DNA of 64,000 nucleotides from Marchantia polymorpha subsp. ruderalis (Eukaryota; Streptophyta; Marchantiopsida; Marchantiales; Marchantiaceae), in the NCBI GenBank assembly GCA_037833965.1, contig AP031358.1, forward strand, positions 1,248,001 to 1,312,000. The letters run 5' to 3'. The notes beneath the pieces are model-generated. The model was not told the DNA's origin. It saw only the letters and a list, made by a program, of their open reading frames with translations, and did no database searches. The translations under genes were made by a program, and so were the position numbers. Below are positions 54,690-64,000 of this stretch, in pieces. Position 1 is the first letter of the stretch, and every line of letters begins with the position of its first letter.

Positions 54690-56550
54690 TGTACTAAACT
54701 CAATAGATTCCGTAGTTTATTCTGATCATAATACTGAACATGCGAAAGTTGCCTATTTAGAGAGGCCTGCTCAAGAGGTTCACTCGTCTATGTGACCTAC
54801 ACACTGCGTAACATTGGCCCAAGAGGCTTCCCAAGGAAACTCAGCAACCCAACCACACAAAGATGAACCTCGAAATCAGCTAGCAGAGGAGGTATTTTCT
54901 GATTGCACGTATGAGATGGTCTGGAGAGATTGAGGATTTCGAATGATCGACAACACTAAGCTCATTCTGAGCATCGTTACTTTCGTGCACTTATGTTAGC
55001 ACTTGTCCACTGACGAGGAGGAGAAGTAAATATATCACATACTCTCCATCGTCCTTCTAGAACGGGAGTCGATTCCGCAAGTTAAATACAATGTCTGTGC
55101 CCCCTGCGGATTCGGCCACTGCCGCGCCGAGGGTAAGGATATCACAATTATCTGTGCAAAATACAGTATAGCAGTTGTGGAACGTGTTTGCGATATATCC
55201 AATTGAATTTTGAAATCCAAGAATCTCAAAGCTGCATTACGTAAGATCGGCTGACGAAGTTTGGTTGCTGATCTGCATCAGGTCAATGGGTTAAGCGACT
55301 CTATACGAACTTTACAAGCCAGGAGGTCAATCACTGCTGGACATTGTATTCTTTCATGGCCTCCAATTGTCACACACCTCTGATGCTCACGAATCAACAT
55401 GGAGGTCACGCGGTTCCCAGAAGGAAGTATGGCCGATGACCTGGCTCCCGGAAGAGTTTCCGAGAACTCGGATTCTCTCTGTCAATTACGATGCTTATAT
55501 CAAGACATCAGCAGAGCATGGAACATTAGACCTCCACAACACAGCCGAAAGTTTGATAAAAAATCTTATATCTGCAGAAGTGGGGCAGCATCCAGTTATA
55601 CTTGTCGGTCACACTTACGGAGGTTCGGTGATCAAACAATTGTGCTACATGGTGCATATCAGCCAAAGCTTGAAGGGTAAAAAGGCTGGAATTCTCAACT
55701 GCGTCAAAGGAGTTTTCTTCTATGGAATGCCCCATCGCGGATCTTCATTTTTCTCGAGTCCGAATGGAACACACCATAGAGAGCTAGCATCTGCTAGCCC
55801 TCTATTGGACAATGTGAAGGTGCTTTGCGCAGAATTAGCTCGACTTCATGAATATTTTGATTCTTTCCGTGTGACCACAAGTGGAGCATTGTTGAAGTCA
55901 GAGAATCGAGACCTACTACGTTTTTGACGCCAGTAAGTGTGAGACTGATTTGCGTTTACGATGTGACATGTTTATTCTTTATTTCACTCGTCTTGATTTT
56001 AACCTGCTGAAACAGCAGCATCAATTTACCAAGTTAATGCATGATTGGGGTCCAACAAATCCCACTTGAAGAGTTTCTTTTTGTCGCAATGATCATGTCC
56101 TCATTCGATGTTCTTCATTGTATAACAGTCATTGAAAAGTAGAACTGAAGATTTTGGAGACAATACCGCTTCCAGGACAGTCGGAACTACTCTGCTGAAC
56201 CACGCTTTCAACATGGTGGACATGGTTCCATCAACCATAGAAGAATTTCAATTGACGAGTCTGACCAGTGGTTTGTGCCAACTTGTTTCCGAAGTATAGG
56301 AAGGAAATTCTCAGAGTGAGATGATTTTACTCGAGGCTTCAGCTCGGTACTACAACTTCCCTACGGAGCCTGAGGATCATTTATCTCTCTGCCAGTCCGA
56401 GAGCAGGACTTCAAAAACTTACAAACGGTAGACAGCGTTCTTTCAGAGTACTGATATCAATAACGTTGCTCACACGAACATGTCCTCCTTCTTGGCAGTT
56501 TGTATTTTTACTCAAGAAAAGCAAAGATTAGCCCATGATACCCTCTTTTA
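54690..56550 (+). pseudogene. inverted paralogue of the HNL hydrolase half
   Basis: It is similar to the reverse complement of about 1945-3690. It carries the upstream flank, the end of exon 1 (VPPADSATAAPRVR), exon 2 with SINMEV.../STWRSRGSQKEVWP, LVGHTYGGSVIKQLCY (GHSYGG is now GHTYGG, so the nucleophile Ser is replaced by Thr), FFYGMPHRGSSFF, and the ASARYYNF/SLCQSE exon near 56340. A frameshift around 55300-55390 and the lost nucleophile make it non-functional. No NB-ARC follows. Confidence 0.85.
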
Positions 56551-57730
56551 GATGTATGGGGCTGCGGTAGTAGAGTTCCATAAGTTCTTACATATGCCCG
56601 AGCTGAGATCAGGTACAGGAAAGTCTTCCTTAGTACATTTTGAGTCATTTAGTTCGCTGAGCCTCGGCAAGGAAGTGCAGAATTGCAAAAACGGCATCAG
56701 ACTTGTTTCTGGTCGTAAGATTGATGATGTGGTGGGGTTTAAACTTGTGAATAGTCTGTAATCTGAGTACCACGAACTCAGCGTGCTCTTTCTTAATTAA
56801 GGTTCTCTTTTTTTCAGCTTCGCAAATTTAACAAAATCATCCAGTCTGTGATGGAATCCCAGAAAATCAAAACACAAAAGTGTGATGAAGAGTCGAGAGA
56901 GGTTTTCTGTTTCCACCATGACACTTCGAGGAAACTTCTTCTTCGCCACTGCCAACTTCAGTAAATTGCAAGAAATGACCCATCACCACTTACTACAGCA
57001 ATTCATCGACACTGATTTGATTGTAGACATGAGCATGGATTTGAGAAAGTGCATAATGGAAAACATACACGTCTTATGACAGGGTCGGGACTATTGCGCT
57101 TTCCTGAAACTTCTCCGGGTTGACGATCCCGAAAACCACTGCAGGTAAAAGGTAGACCAGACGGACGAGAAAAGCAGCGTGCATGGTTCAGTGCTGGGAA
57201 GAGACGGGGAGAGAAACGGAGAGCAAAATTTGAAACCCCGCCAGTTCTCTCAAAAGCCGCGACTACAGTAAAAACCCCGGCCCAATACAAACGCAACTGT
57301 CGTGTAAATCGTAACTTATCAACTTGAATGCAGAATTCATTCGACAAATCGCCAACTCCGAGCTCACCTGATCCCACATCTCCAATCCAAAAGTGCGTCA
57401 CAAGAAATGCTGGACGAAATCGCAGGCCAGAGTCGTATTGGAGGCGAAACGCGATACCACGGGTGAAGTGACGTCGGAGCGGAGGCTTCGGCTACTCTTG
57501 TTACGCTACTCGATCTCCTGTCCTGCCGCTCGGGGTACACGGTTCGGCCCGTGTCGCCATGCCGCTCAATCGGGGAAAAGAGAGGGTGGCCCTGCCCTTC
57601 ATGCGCTCGTGTTCCGCCACTTGCATGCCTGCAAAGAATTCCATCGCCACGGAATTCTTCGTAATTTGTTCGCGTTATCCAAATTATGTCTGCAGATCTT
57701 GCCAGGAGCTCATAGATTCTCACATCAGAA
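56551..57730. other. no recognised gene
   Basis: Only weak frames. 57110-57560 is richer in GC, and frames on both strands overlap without known motifs. Confidence 0.35.
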
Positions 57731-57880
57731 ATTCAGAACCTGCACTTACTACGAATGCTCGACATCTACAGCAACAAGCTGGTCGACAGCATTCCACCAA
57801 AAATTGCTAAGCTCCCTCGGCTGCAAGAAGTTCGTCTTTATGACAACCAGCTCACCAGAACCATCTTCAAGCTGACTTGC
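57731..57880 (+). pseudogene. leucine-rich-repeat scrap of a receptor kinase
   Basis: The frame reads IQNLHLLRMLDIYSNKLVDS, IPPKIAKLPRLQEVRLYDNQ and LTRTI: two extracellular-type LRRs (LxxLxxLxLxxNxLxxxIP). It then runs into unrelated sequence. It is too short to be a gene. Confidence 0.8.
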
Positions 57881-58079
57881 CGCTGTTGTCCTTACAAGGG
57901 TGCTGGATCCATGCACAAGCAAGTCTGAATTACCAAACGATCGTCACCGGAACATCCCCAATTCGCAGCGAGTCCAGATTCAGATTTGATCCACTCCGAC
58001 GTCGACACAGCGCCCTGCCACTGCCCCGCGCGCTGGATGCAATCCACTTCGGACCTCGACGATCTAAAACATTCTTCCT

Positions 58080-58757
58080 TTAGCTTGCATCGAGCTTCTT
58101 CGATACACTTTTATCCCCCATTGCATGTATAGCTGTGGATGGTGGACCTATAAACCTGATCCCTTCTTTCTTGCAGGATTCAGCAAAGTGAACATTTTCG
58201 GACAGAAACCCGTAGCCTGGATGGATTGCTTTTACGTTTGTAGAACGGACAGCAGCCAATATTTTTTCAGCAAAGAGGTAGCTGAGACTTGCAGGAGCCA
58301 GTCCGATGTGTACTGCTTCATCCGGACTTTTGACATGCACGGAGAACCTATCAGCATCACTGTACACAGCGACTGTTTTTATACCCAACCGCCTTGCAGT
58401 TTTGATCACTCTGCAGGCAATCACACCTCTATTAGCTATGAGTATTTTATCAATAGGTCCCTTGAGCTTCTCTTCAACGAAAGCAGAAGACTGCGATGAA
58501 GAGATTGCTAAAAAGGCACGATGACATTGGCCAACAGCAGGCCATTGAGTTTTCCAGCACCGGCCCAGACGCAAGTGAGACTTGAATCTTTTGCTAACGT
58601 TGGATATAGGAGGAACCCTGCCTTGACGTGCGGAATTAAAGTCCATGGATCCATTACTGATCAAAGCTGATGAGGATCTCATTGCTAAGCCACAGGAACT
58701 GCGCTGCTGTAACAGCAATTTGAGCCCCTGAGTATATAAATCTGATCTCGTACTCAT
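58080..58757 (-). pseudogene. N-terminal part of 3-methylcrotonyl-CoA carboxylase alpha
   Basis: A 225-codon minus frame. The first ~100 residues are basic and serine-rich, like a mitochondrial presequence. Then comes the biotin carboxylase N-domain: [79 protein letters not shown]. The SDADR..HV and LSYL context fits the plant MCCA subunit of leucine breakdown. The family's ANRGEIA has Val for Glu here. It ends soon after GDKS with a stop, so ATP-grasp, BCCP and the rest are missing: an intronless truncated copy. Confidence 0.8.
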
Positions 58758-58876
58758 TTGTGACTAACAACCCACTCAACTGCAGCTACTGTAAGACAAG
58801 GATGATGATAAGCTTGATAAACAACACCTGCCGACTCGCCCTTCCAAGCCCAATTTCTCCTTTGACAAGCAAAGAA

Positions 58877-58910
58877 AGAGTTATTGCTCTGATACCAGCA
58901 ATAACTCTTT
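58877..58910 (-). other. initiator-tRNA PBS-like site inside an inverted repeat
   Basis: GAGTTATTGC and GCAATAACTC flank CTCTGATACCA, whose minus-strand reading TGGTATCAGAG is the usual plant PBS. A similar TTGGTATTAGAGCC is read at about 59383-59396. These may be remains of minus-strand LTR elements, but I cannot outline LTRs. Confidence 0.35.
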
Positions 58911-60660
58911 CCGAGAACTTTTGATCCTCGAATCAAAAATCTACTGTCACAAGGAACTTTAGATCCTCAAAAGTTGCTTGGAAAAACTCGTCTCCAGTTT
59001 TTGAAAAAATAAAAACACGTCAAATTCGTCAAACCCTGTCTTACACCTCAAACGGACACTTCAAGAATTTTCTGACTTTCTTGAAGTTAAAACTGTCAAC
59101 TCTTCTACGGATAATTGTCATTGGAAACGTTGTGTCACAGACTTTTGTCACAAAACCTTCACTGACGAAAACAAAATGAAACGTAAGAAATTTGACAGCA
59201 CAGTCAGACACACAAACACTATCTCCTTCAAAAACACTCGTTATTGATAGAAAATCTATGAACGATAGAAAAAATCCTTCACCGTCAGAAAGCTATCACA
59301 AATGGTAAGTGACAAACATCGAAGTGAACGGACTGAATGGAAACAACTTTTCAAAAACTCTAAACTCGAATCCTCGGCTCTAATACCAAGAAAGACATAG
59401 TGACACAAAAGTAACGTGATTCACCCTCTGAAAGAACCTACGTCCACCCCGACCTCTCATCACTTTATTCCAAATCTTGTCAAAAAGACGTAATGTACAT
59501 GGCTAACTCCGAAGTATTTATCCCGAGTCCAGCGACCTTTTTGGCTATAAATAGTTAGTACCTGAGGTAACTCTTTAACTGGAATTAACCTCAACAATCT
59601 TACCATGACACAAATTTAACAAACATTGGTACTTTATTAATATGTGATCACTAACGAAGTAACAAGAGGTTTGCTAGTCTAGCTGTTCAATATTGCTACC
59701 AAGTCTACCTTCAAATATGCTCCACGGAGAAGACACAAGTCTCAATCAAACACATAAACACAAGCAATCACTATTTACAACGCCATGCAAGAGTACATTG
59801 CAATTAGCTTGTTTTTTTCAAAAGATGGTGTTGTTGGACTAAGAAGAACGGAATCAAGGGGAACCGTTTAAGAATTTGATTTATGATCATGAAATTAGAT
59901 CTCTCTTGTTTGTTAGAGCTTAAACTCAGATGTGAATTTAGATCCTTAATCTAGAAGGTCGATCGATTTTAGGTTTAGTTACTCAATTCAGCCATTGTGC
60001 ATCAATGTGAGACTTCCTAGGTTAAAAGTATCTATTACATGTTTTGACTATGAGCAGCAATAAACCTTGTGTGAGATAAACACATTGCCAGTATCATGTA
60101 GCATAAGACTGTAAAGTCTTTGAATTAACTTGAACCAAGACAAAACAATGCAGTCAATGCCTACATAATTCTATAACTCTTAAACATAATAATTGAAAAT
60201 CGGAAACCTACTGAGAATGAATCAAAAGTCAAAATATAACTTCACTAATCCACACGATTAAGACTCAGTGATTACGTCACATAGAAGAGTGAACTTCATA
60301 ACTTATCGGCAGGCCTCTCTAAATACGGACATATGTCAATGGATTTCCATGTATTCCAAAGTTATGGAAATACAAACTTATTTTTTATCTACGTGGCATA
60401 ATAAGAAAGTGATAATAGGTACCAATCTAATCAGGCCACTCAATTTACGGCTATTAAAACCTATTAACCAGTTTTTTTTGGTTTCACTGCGCTCACATTC
60501 TTATTTAACTTAACTGCAACTATAATTTGGACTCGAAGAAGCCCCTCCTTTCACCTTTCATGGGGCTCCTCCTTTTGTAACGAAGGCACCACTGGACAAT
60601 AGGGACCAGAAGGAAAAAGTATCAAGCGTGTGAAAGCATGAGAAATAGCACAGCGGGCGT
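58911..60660. other. no recognised gene
   Basis: Non-coding by my reading, with the second PBS-like site above. AT-rich from 59800. Confidence 0.4.
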
Positions 60661-60666
60661 CGAGAT

Positions 60667-61277
60667 ATTTGCTTGATGGAACCCCATCCAAAAGTAAATT
60701 GCTTGATGGGACCCATCAAGTTTCAATTTACCCGATGGTACCCCACCGACGGTCCACGTCACACTGTTCTAGTATGAACAGACGATGGTGCATGAATCAC
60801 ACTTCGTTCTACCTTCGGCACGTGATACTCCGTTTCGCCCTTCGCATCGCTGCGTAAAGTCTGTCCCTGCTGAACCACTTTCTTGAAAAGCATGGGACGG
60901 TAAGATGGGGAAGATGAAAAAATAGCTCGGTCAGCTGCTGGAGTCAGAAGAAGGAAGGTTCAGTTTGTATGCTTGCTATATCGCGGTGATCGAGTGTTGC
61001 CTTCTGAACAGTTTAGGTTAAGGCACCCAATTCTATTCGACTTGAGATCTCAGAGCGTGGATGTCGCGGGAATATATTAGAATAATCGATCAGCTTTCTG
61101 AAGCGGTGCTACAGTTTGAGGTGCTACATATTCTGACAAGATCATACCCGTACTAGAACACCTAATAGAATTCAGGGACGGCACACCGTCCGTGGAGTCC
61201 CATCGGGTAAATTAAAACTTGATAGGTCCCATCAAGCAATTTACCTTTGGATAGGGTCCATCAAGCAAATCTCTCAG
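60667..61277. mobile_element. MITE-like fold-back element
   Basis: About 610 bp with long terminal inverted repeats (about 60667-60762 and 61178-61277). The outer motif ATTTGCTTGATGG is repeated inside each arm as AAATTGCTTGATGGGACC, and the arms continue through AATTTACCCGATGG to CACGGACGGTG. No coding capacity. Flanking bases do not show a clear target duplication. Bits of the same end motif occur at 8323 and at 10196-10216, next to the other mosaic copy. Confidence 0.85.
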
Positions 61278-61710
61278 GGGGCATCTGAATGTAGGTCTTA
61301 TCAAATCTCGTCACTCCTACCTCACCTCCTCTCTTCTCAATAACTCATAGGAGAGTAGGAAAGTCGTCCTTAGCTTCACTGTATCTCATCTCTCGGATCC
61401 ACTTTGGAATCACGAGGGAATTGTAGGTACATATGACTCTGGGATAGTGTGAAACTCCTCCCTACATCCCACCGAGACACGCCTTCTCATAGATACGACA
61501 GTGCCTCACGATAGATACAAACGCCTGTTCATCAGCAGAGTTTTGGAGCAAGGACATCGTTCAGGCATGTGTGCTGGCTCTTGCACTGTTCTGCGCGGTG
61601 GCAATGTACTGCAGACATGGCATTTGATTCTTAATTTCTAGCGTGCTTTAGCTCTGCTTGTGTATGTTGCTGTAATGCAAAGCGAAAACCATTTCTAATA
61701 CAATTATTAC

Positions 61711-61966
61711 TTTAACAGATTATAACGGAAATACAAAAACTTGGTCCTCCACAGGTTTTGTGGGGTTTAAGGGATCTCGTCGCTCAACGAATTATGCTGG
61801 TCAAGCAACCGCACGAGTTGCCATTCAACTTTGTTGAAGTGAGAAAAAAGATTAGGTTATGGAAAGGAATCTTCGCTACATAATTTAAACCAGGAGCTCT
61901 TATTATTACCAAAATTCGCGATGAAACCCCAACGCCACATAATGGATGCCGACACCCTAGACGGCT
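61711..61966 (+). pseudogene. rps11: mitochondrial rps11 fragment, copy 2
   Basis: [20 protein letters not shown], then a deletion removing the ENAARIAI core, FVEVR, a broken KGLGYGKESS, and LIITKIRDETPTP. More decayed in length than copy 1 but closer to the rps11 consensus in GSRRSTNYA. Confidence 0.85.
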
Positions 61967-61980
61967 AATCTACTTAGGGG

Positions 61981-62262
61981 ATGACACCCTATCTTTTGGG
62001 CCCCTTCGGAGAGAGGCATCGGGTGTTACGTAGTAGCGATTATCGCAAAGGGATCAAGAGAGATATAACTTACCAGGGAAGATTGGCTCGTATGAGTTGT
62101 GCCGTCTGTTGTGGGGAAATCTCAGCGCGAACTAATTGGGACTCGGGAAGAGAGAACTCTGAAATCGTAAAGCAGAGTGGCTATAGGCACGTAGTGCGCG
62201 TTCGGGTATTGTGCACAGAAATTGAAAAAGTTCTTCGGAACCTTCGTCGCTTCTTTCGTTAA
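61981..62262 (+). other. conserved unknown frame, mosaic copy 2
   Basis: 93 codons, MTPYLLGPFGERHRVLRSSD to NLRRFFR and stop. Counterpart of 10767-11075, which runs slightly longer because the stop is absent there. No family recognised. Confidence 0.35.
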
Positions 62263-62404
62263 GGCAAAGTGCGTATCACGTCTCCTTGTAGCACTCCGTG
62301 CGCGGGAATAAGTCATTTCCTCAAACTTCTTTGCCTTTAGAAAAAAAGGCCATAGGCTAAGCATCTCTAAAGAGATAGCACTTGACTACTATGCATACCT
62401 TTGT

Positions 62405-62473
62405 GTACATCCGATGAAATTGGAACTATACAGAGAAGATTAGCATGGCCCGCACAAATCGAGAAACGATCAT
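62405..62473 (+). pseudogene. U6 snRNA-like pseudogene, copy 2
   Basis: ACATCCGATGAAATTGGAAC, TATACAGAGAAGATTAGCAT, GGCC, then CGCACAAATCGAGAAAC. This copy keeps the ATTAGCATGG lost in copy 1 but lacks the CCTGCGCAAGGATGACA kept there, so the ancestor had complete U6. Confidence 0.85.
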
Positions 62474-62639
62474 AGGGAGAGGCCCCGTAAAGGCAAAGAA
62501 GTCTCCTTTGGACCCGGGGCTCCACACAATGTTCCTAAGAAGTCCGTACTCAAATGAGAAGAGTACTTATACTAAGCGCGGTAAAATATATAAATGGTCC
62601 CTGGGTTCGAAGGGCCCTAAAGCCGGACTTTGTTTGTCA

Positions 62640-63693
62640 GACAGGCCCGGGCTTTATATTGTGAGACACCAGAAAAATTGTCCGACTGGGCCCGAGACTG
62701 TCAGACAAAAAAGGTAAAAACATCTCACAAAATTCCGGCCCTGCGTGCCAGATACTGGAAAGTTCCTGGGTTTTAGGGACACGAGACGTTATGGCCGAAG
62801 AAGCCGAAAAGCCCTTCGGCGTCTACGACCCACGTATTTCTTCGGGGTCTGAGGGCCAAACCACAGGACAGGCAGCCGCAGTGAATCCTCGTCTATTGTT
62901 GGCACCCAGTTACCCCATTTATCACACGGGAATGAACGGCAATTTGATATATTAGAATATATCAATTTGATATATCAGAATATATCAATTTGATATATAG
63001 AAATCGACTTCTCCAAACTACCAAGGATTTCCTAGGGAAATCTGATTTTTCCGGAGTATATCCACTCCACGTGTACTTTCGTGCCATCTTGGGTTACTAC
63101 TCCAATGACTTTTTACCGGTGCGTTGCAATTAATAGAGACATTTTTCACTTTTCCCTCCAAAGGCATTACCTGTAGTGTGGTAGAGGTTATGGAATTGTC
63201 TCCAACTGGCCAACTGAGATCTACAAGAACTTGGTTTTCTTATAACCAGGAGGTTGATGCCTGCTGCTGCCGGTCGTGTGGTTTGGTCCTAAGACTTGAT
63301 AGTGCTAAGAGTATAGTTACCCTAATCTATGAATATTTATCCCAATCTGGTGAAAATAAGACATTACACGAAATCCATCATGAAGAAGCTGAAAGGGGAA
63401 ATCAAAAGAACATACAGTATATTGGATTGTGTAATTACACTAAGAAACATCGTAGATCTCTTTGTATTACAATGACAGCTAAAAATAATAATAATAAATT
63501 GAAAATTTCATCATGATATTTTTATATGTTAAAAAATATTTTCAATTGCTCGTGGTGAGTTTTCTATAATTGACAAGTAGATAGTTTACCACATCTATAT
63601 TGAGAGAAACTACATTTGGCTTCAGCAAGTTTATGAAATTCATCCCTTTTTTACGGACAATCCTCATCTTTTGGGAAGCCTCCAGTATCTTAG
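62640..63693. other. insertion interrupting the inverted repeat segment
   Basis: About 1.05 kb absent from 8515-8905. It holds a 130-codon plus frame (63124-63516; CCCRSCGLVLRLDSAKSIVT, no family recognised) and the short tandem below. No terminal repeats or target duplication are evident. Confidence 0.4.
62941..63000 (+). repeat. 23-bp tandem repeat, about 2.6 copies
   Basis: AATTTGATATATtAGAATAT plus ATC, starting at 62941, 62964 and 62987. Confidence 0.9.
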
Positions 63694-64000
63694 TGGGGGG
63701 TGTCAAACCCGGGAGAAGGGTAGGCAACTGCCCGCCGGAATATTGGACATGATTCTACTAAGAAGCAAGACAGAGAACGAGTGATGATATTATACGGAGA
63801 CGGCAGTTCAATCCACCGTCACCGATGTTATACTGCGAGTTCTTGTTCTTGTTCTTGATCCGGGTTAGGAAAAACATTTCAGCTCTTTGTTGAAAAGTGA
63901 TTTTTCCCCGCAGGCATTTCACTGACCAAATTATGCATACGTGACTTCGACCAAGAATTTTAGAAAAAAAAGTAAAGAGTAAATAGATTATGCCCGTACA
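63694..64000 (-). repeat. inverted copy of 8515-8815
   Basis: GTGTCAAACCCGGGAGAAGG to TTATGCCCGTACA is similar to the reverse complement of the segment at 8515-8815, through the window edge. Likely of mitochondrial or mosaic origin, no gene identified. Confidence 0.8.

Larger units (their letters stand above)
61500..62560 (+). repeat. mitochondrial/U6 mosaic repeat, copy 2
   Basis: Direct counterpart of 10196-11382 with the same order (rps11, unknown frame, U6, tail). It continues into the X segment (62530-62640) and, past an insertion, 63694-64000. Confidence 0.8.

Overview
The window looks like nuclear DNA of a land plant, most likely a liverwort. Three things point there. The first is an NLR gene that puts a SERAC1-type alpha/beta hydrolase in front of an NB-ARC domain, the HNL class known from liverworts. 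The second is pieces of plant mitochondrial DNA that include rps8 and rps11; mitochondrial rps8 is kept in liverworts but absent from the mosses I know of. The third is the abundance of Ty3/gypsy and Ty1/copia retrotransposons. The species cannot be named from sequence alone.

Layout: 1-3.5 kb holds the HNL-type gene on the minus strand, and an inverted, broken copy of its hydrolase half lies at 54.7-56.55 kb. From 5.5 to 11.4 kb and again from 61.5 to 64 kb there is nuclear mitochondrial DNA (trnY, nad7, nad3 and rps11 pieces). Here it is fused to degenerate U6 snRNA copies and rearranged into direct and inverted repeats.

From 12.8 to 39.2 kb lies one nested pile of mobile elements. A decayed copia element (D, minus strand) carries a mitochondrial rps8 insert and was split by an unclassified element (B1, 14489-38648). 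B1 was in turn hit by a solo LTR of gypsy family A, a full gypsy element A (18210-30982) and a chromodomain gypsy element C (31760-37796). A was then hit by a second copy of the unclassified element (B2, 19470-24551). The order D, then B1, then A, then B2 follows from the splits. The B family therefore moved both before and after the insertion of A, whose LTRs differ at about 7 of 771 positions. B carries one 863-codon ORF with no recognised enzyme motif and arrays of a short CGCCTTCGGCG palindrome. It is the best candidate here for something undescribed.

From 41.3 to 58.8 kb there are gene parts. They are a DA1-type LIM peptidase (C-terminal exons, minus) facing the last exon of a CRINKLY4-like receptor kinase (plus), an unidentified minus-strand exon, the HNL pseudogene, an LRR scrap, and the N-terminal part of methylcrotonyl-CoA carboxylase alpha. 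A MITE-like foldback element lies at 60667-61277. The intact coding content is low. Such a mix of fragments, organelle DNA and nested transposons fits a poorly recombining or heterochromatic region (inference).
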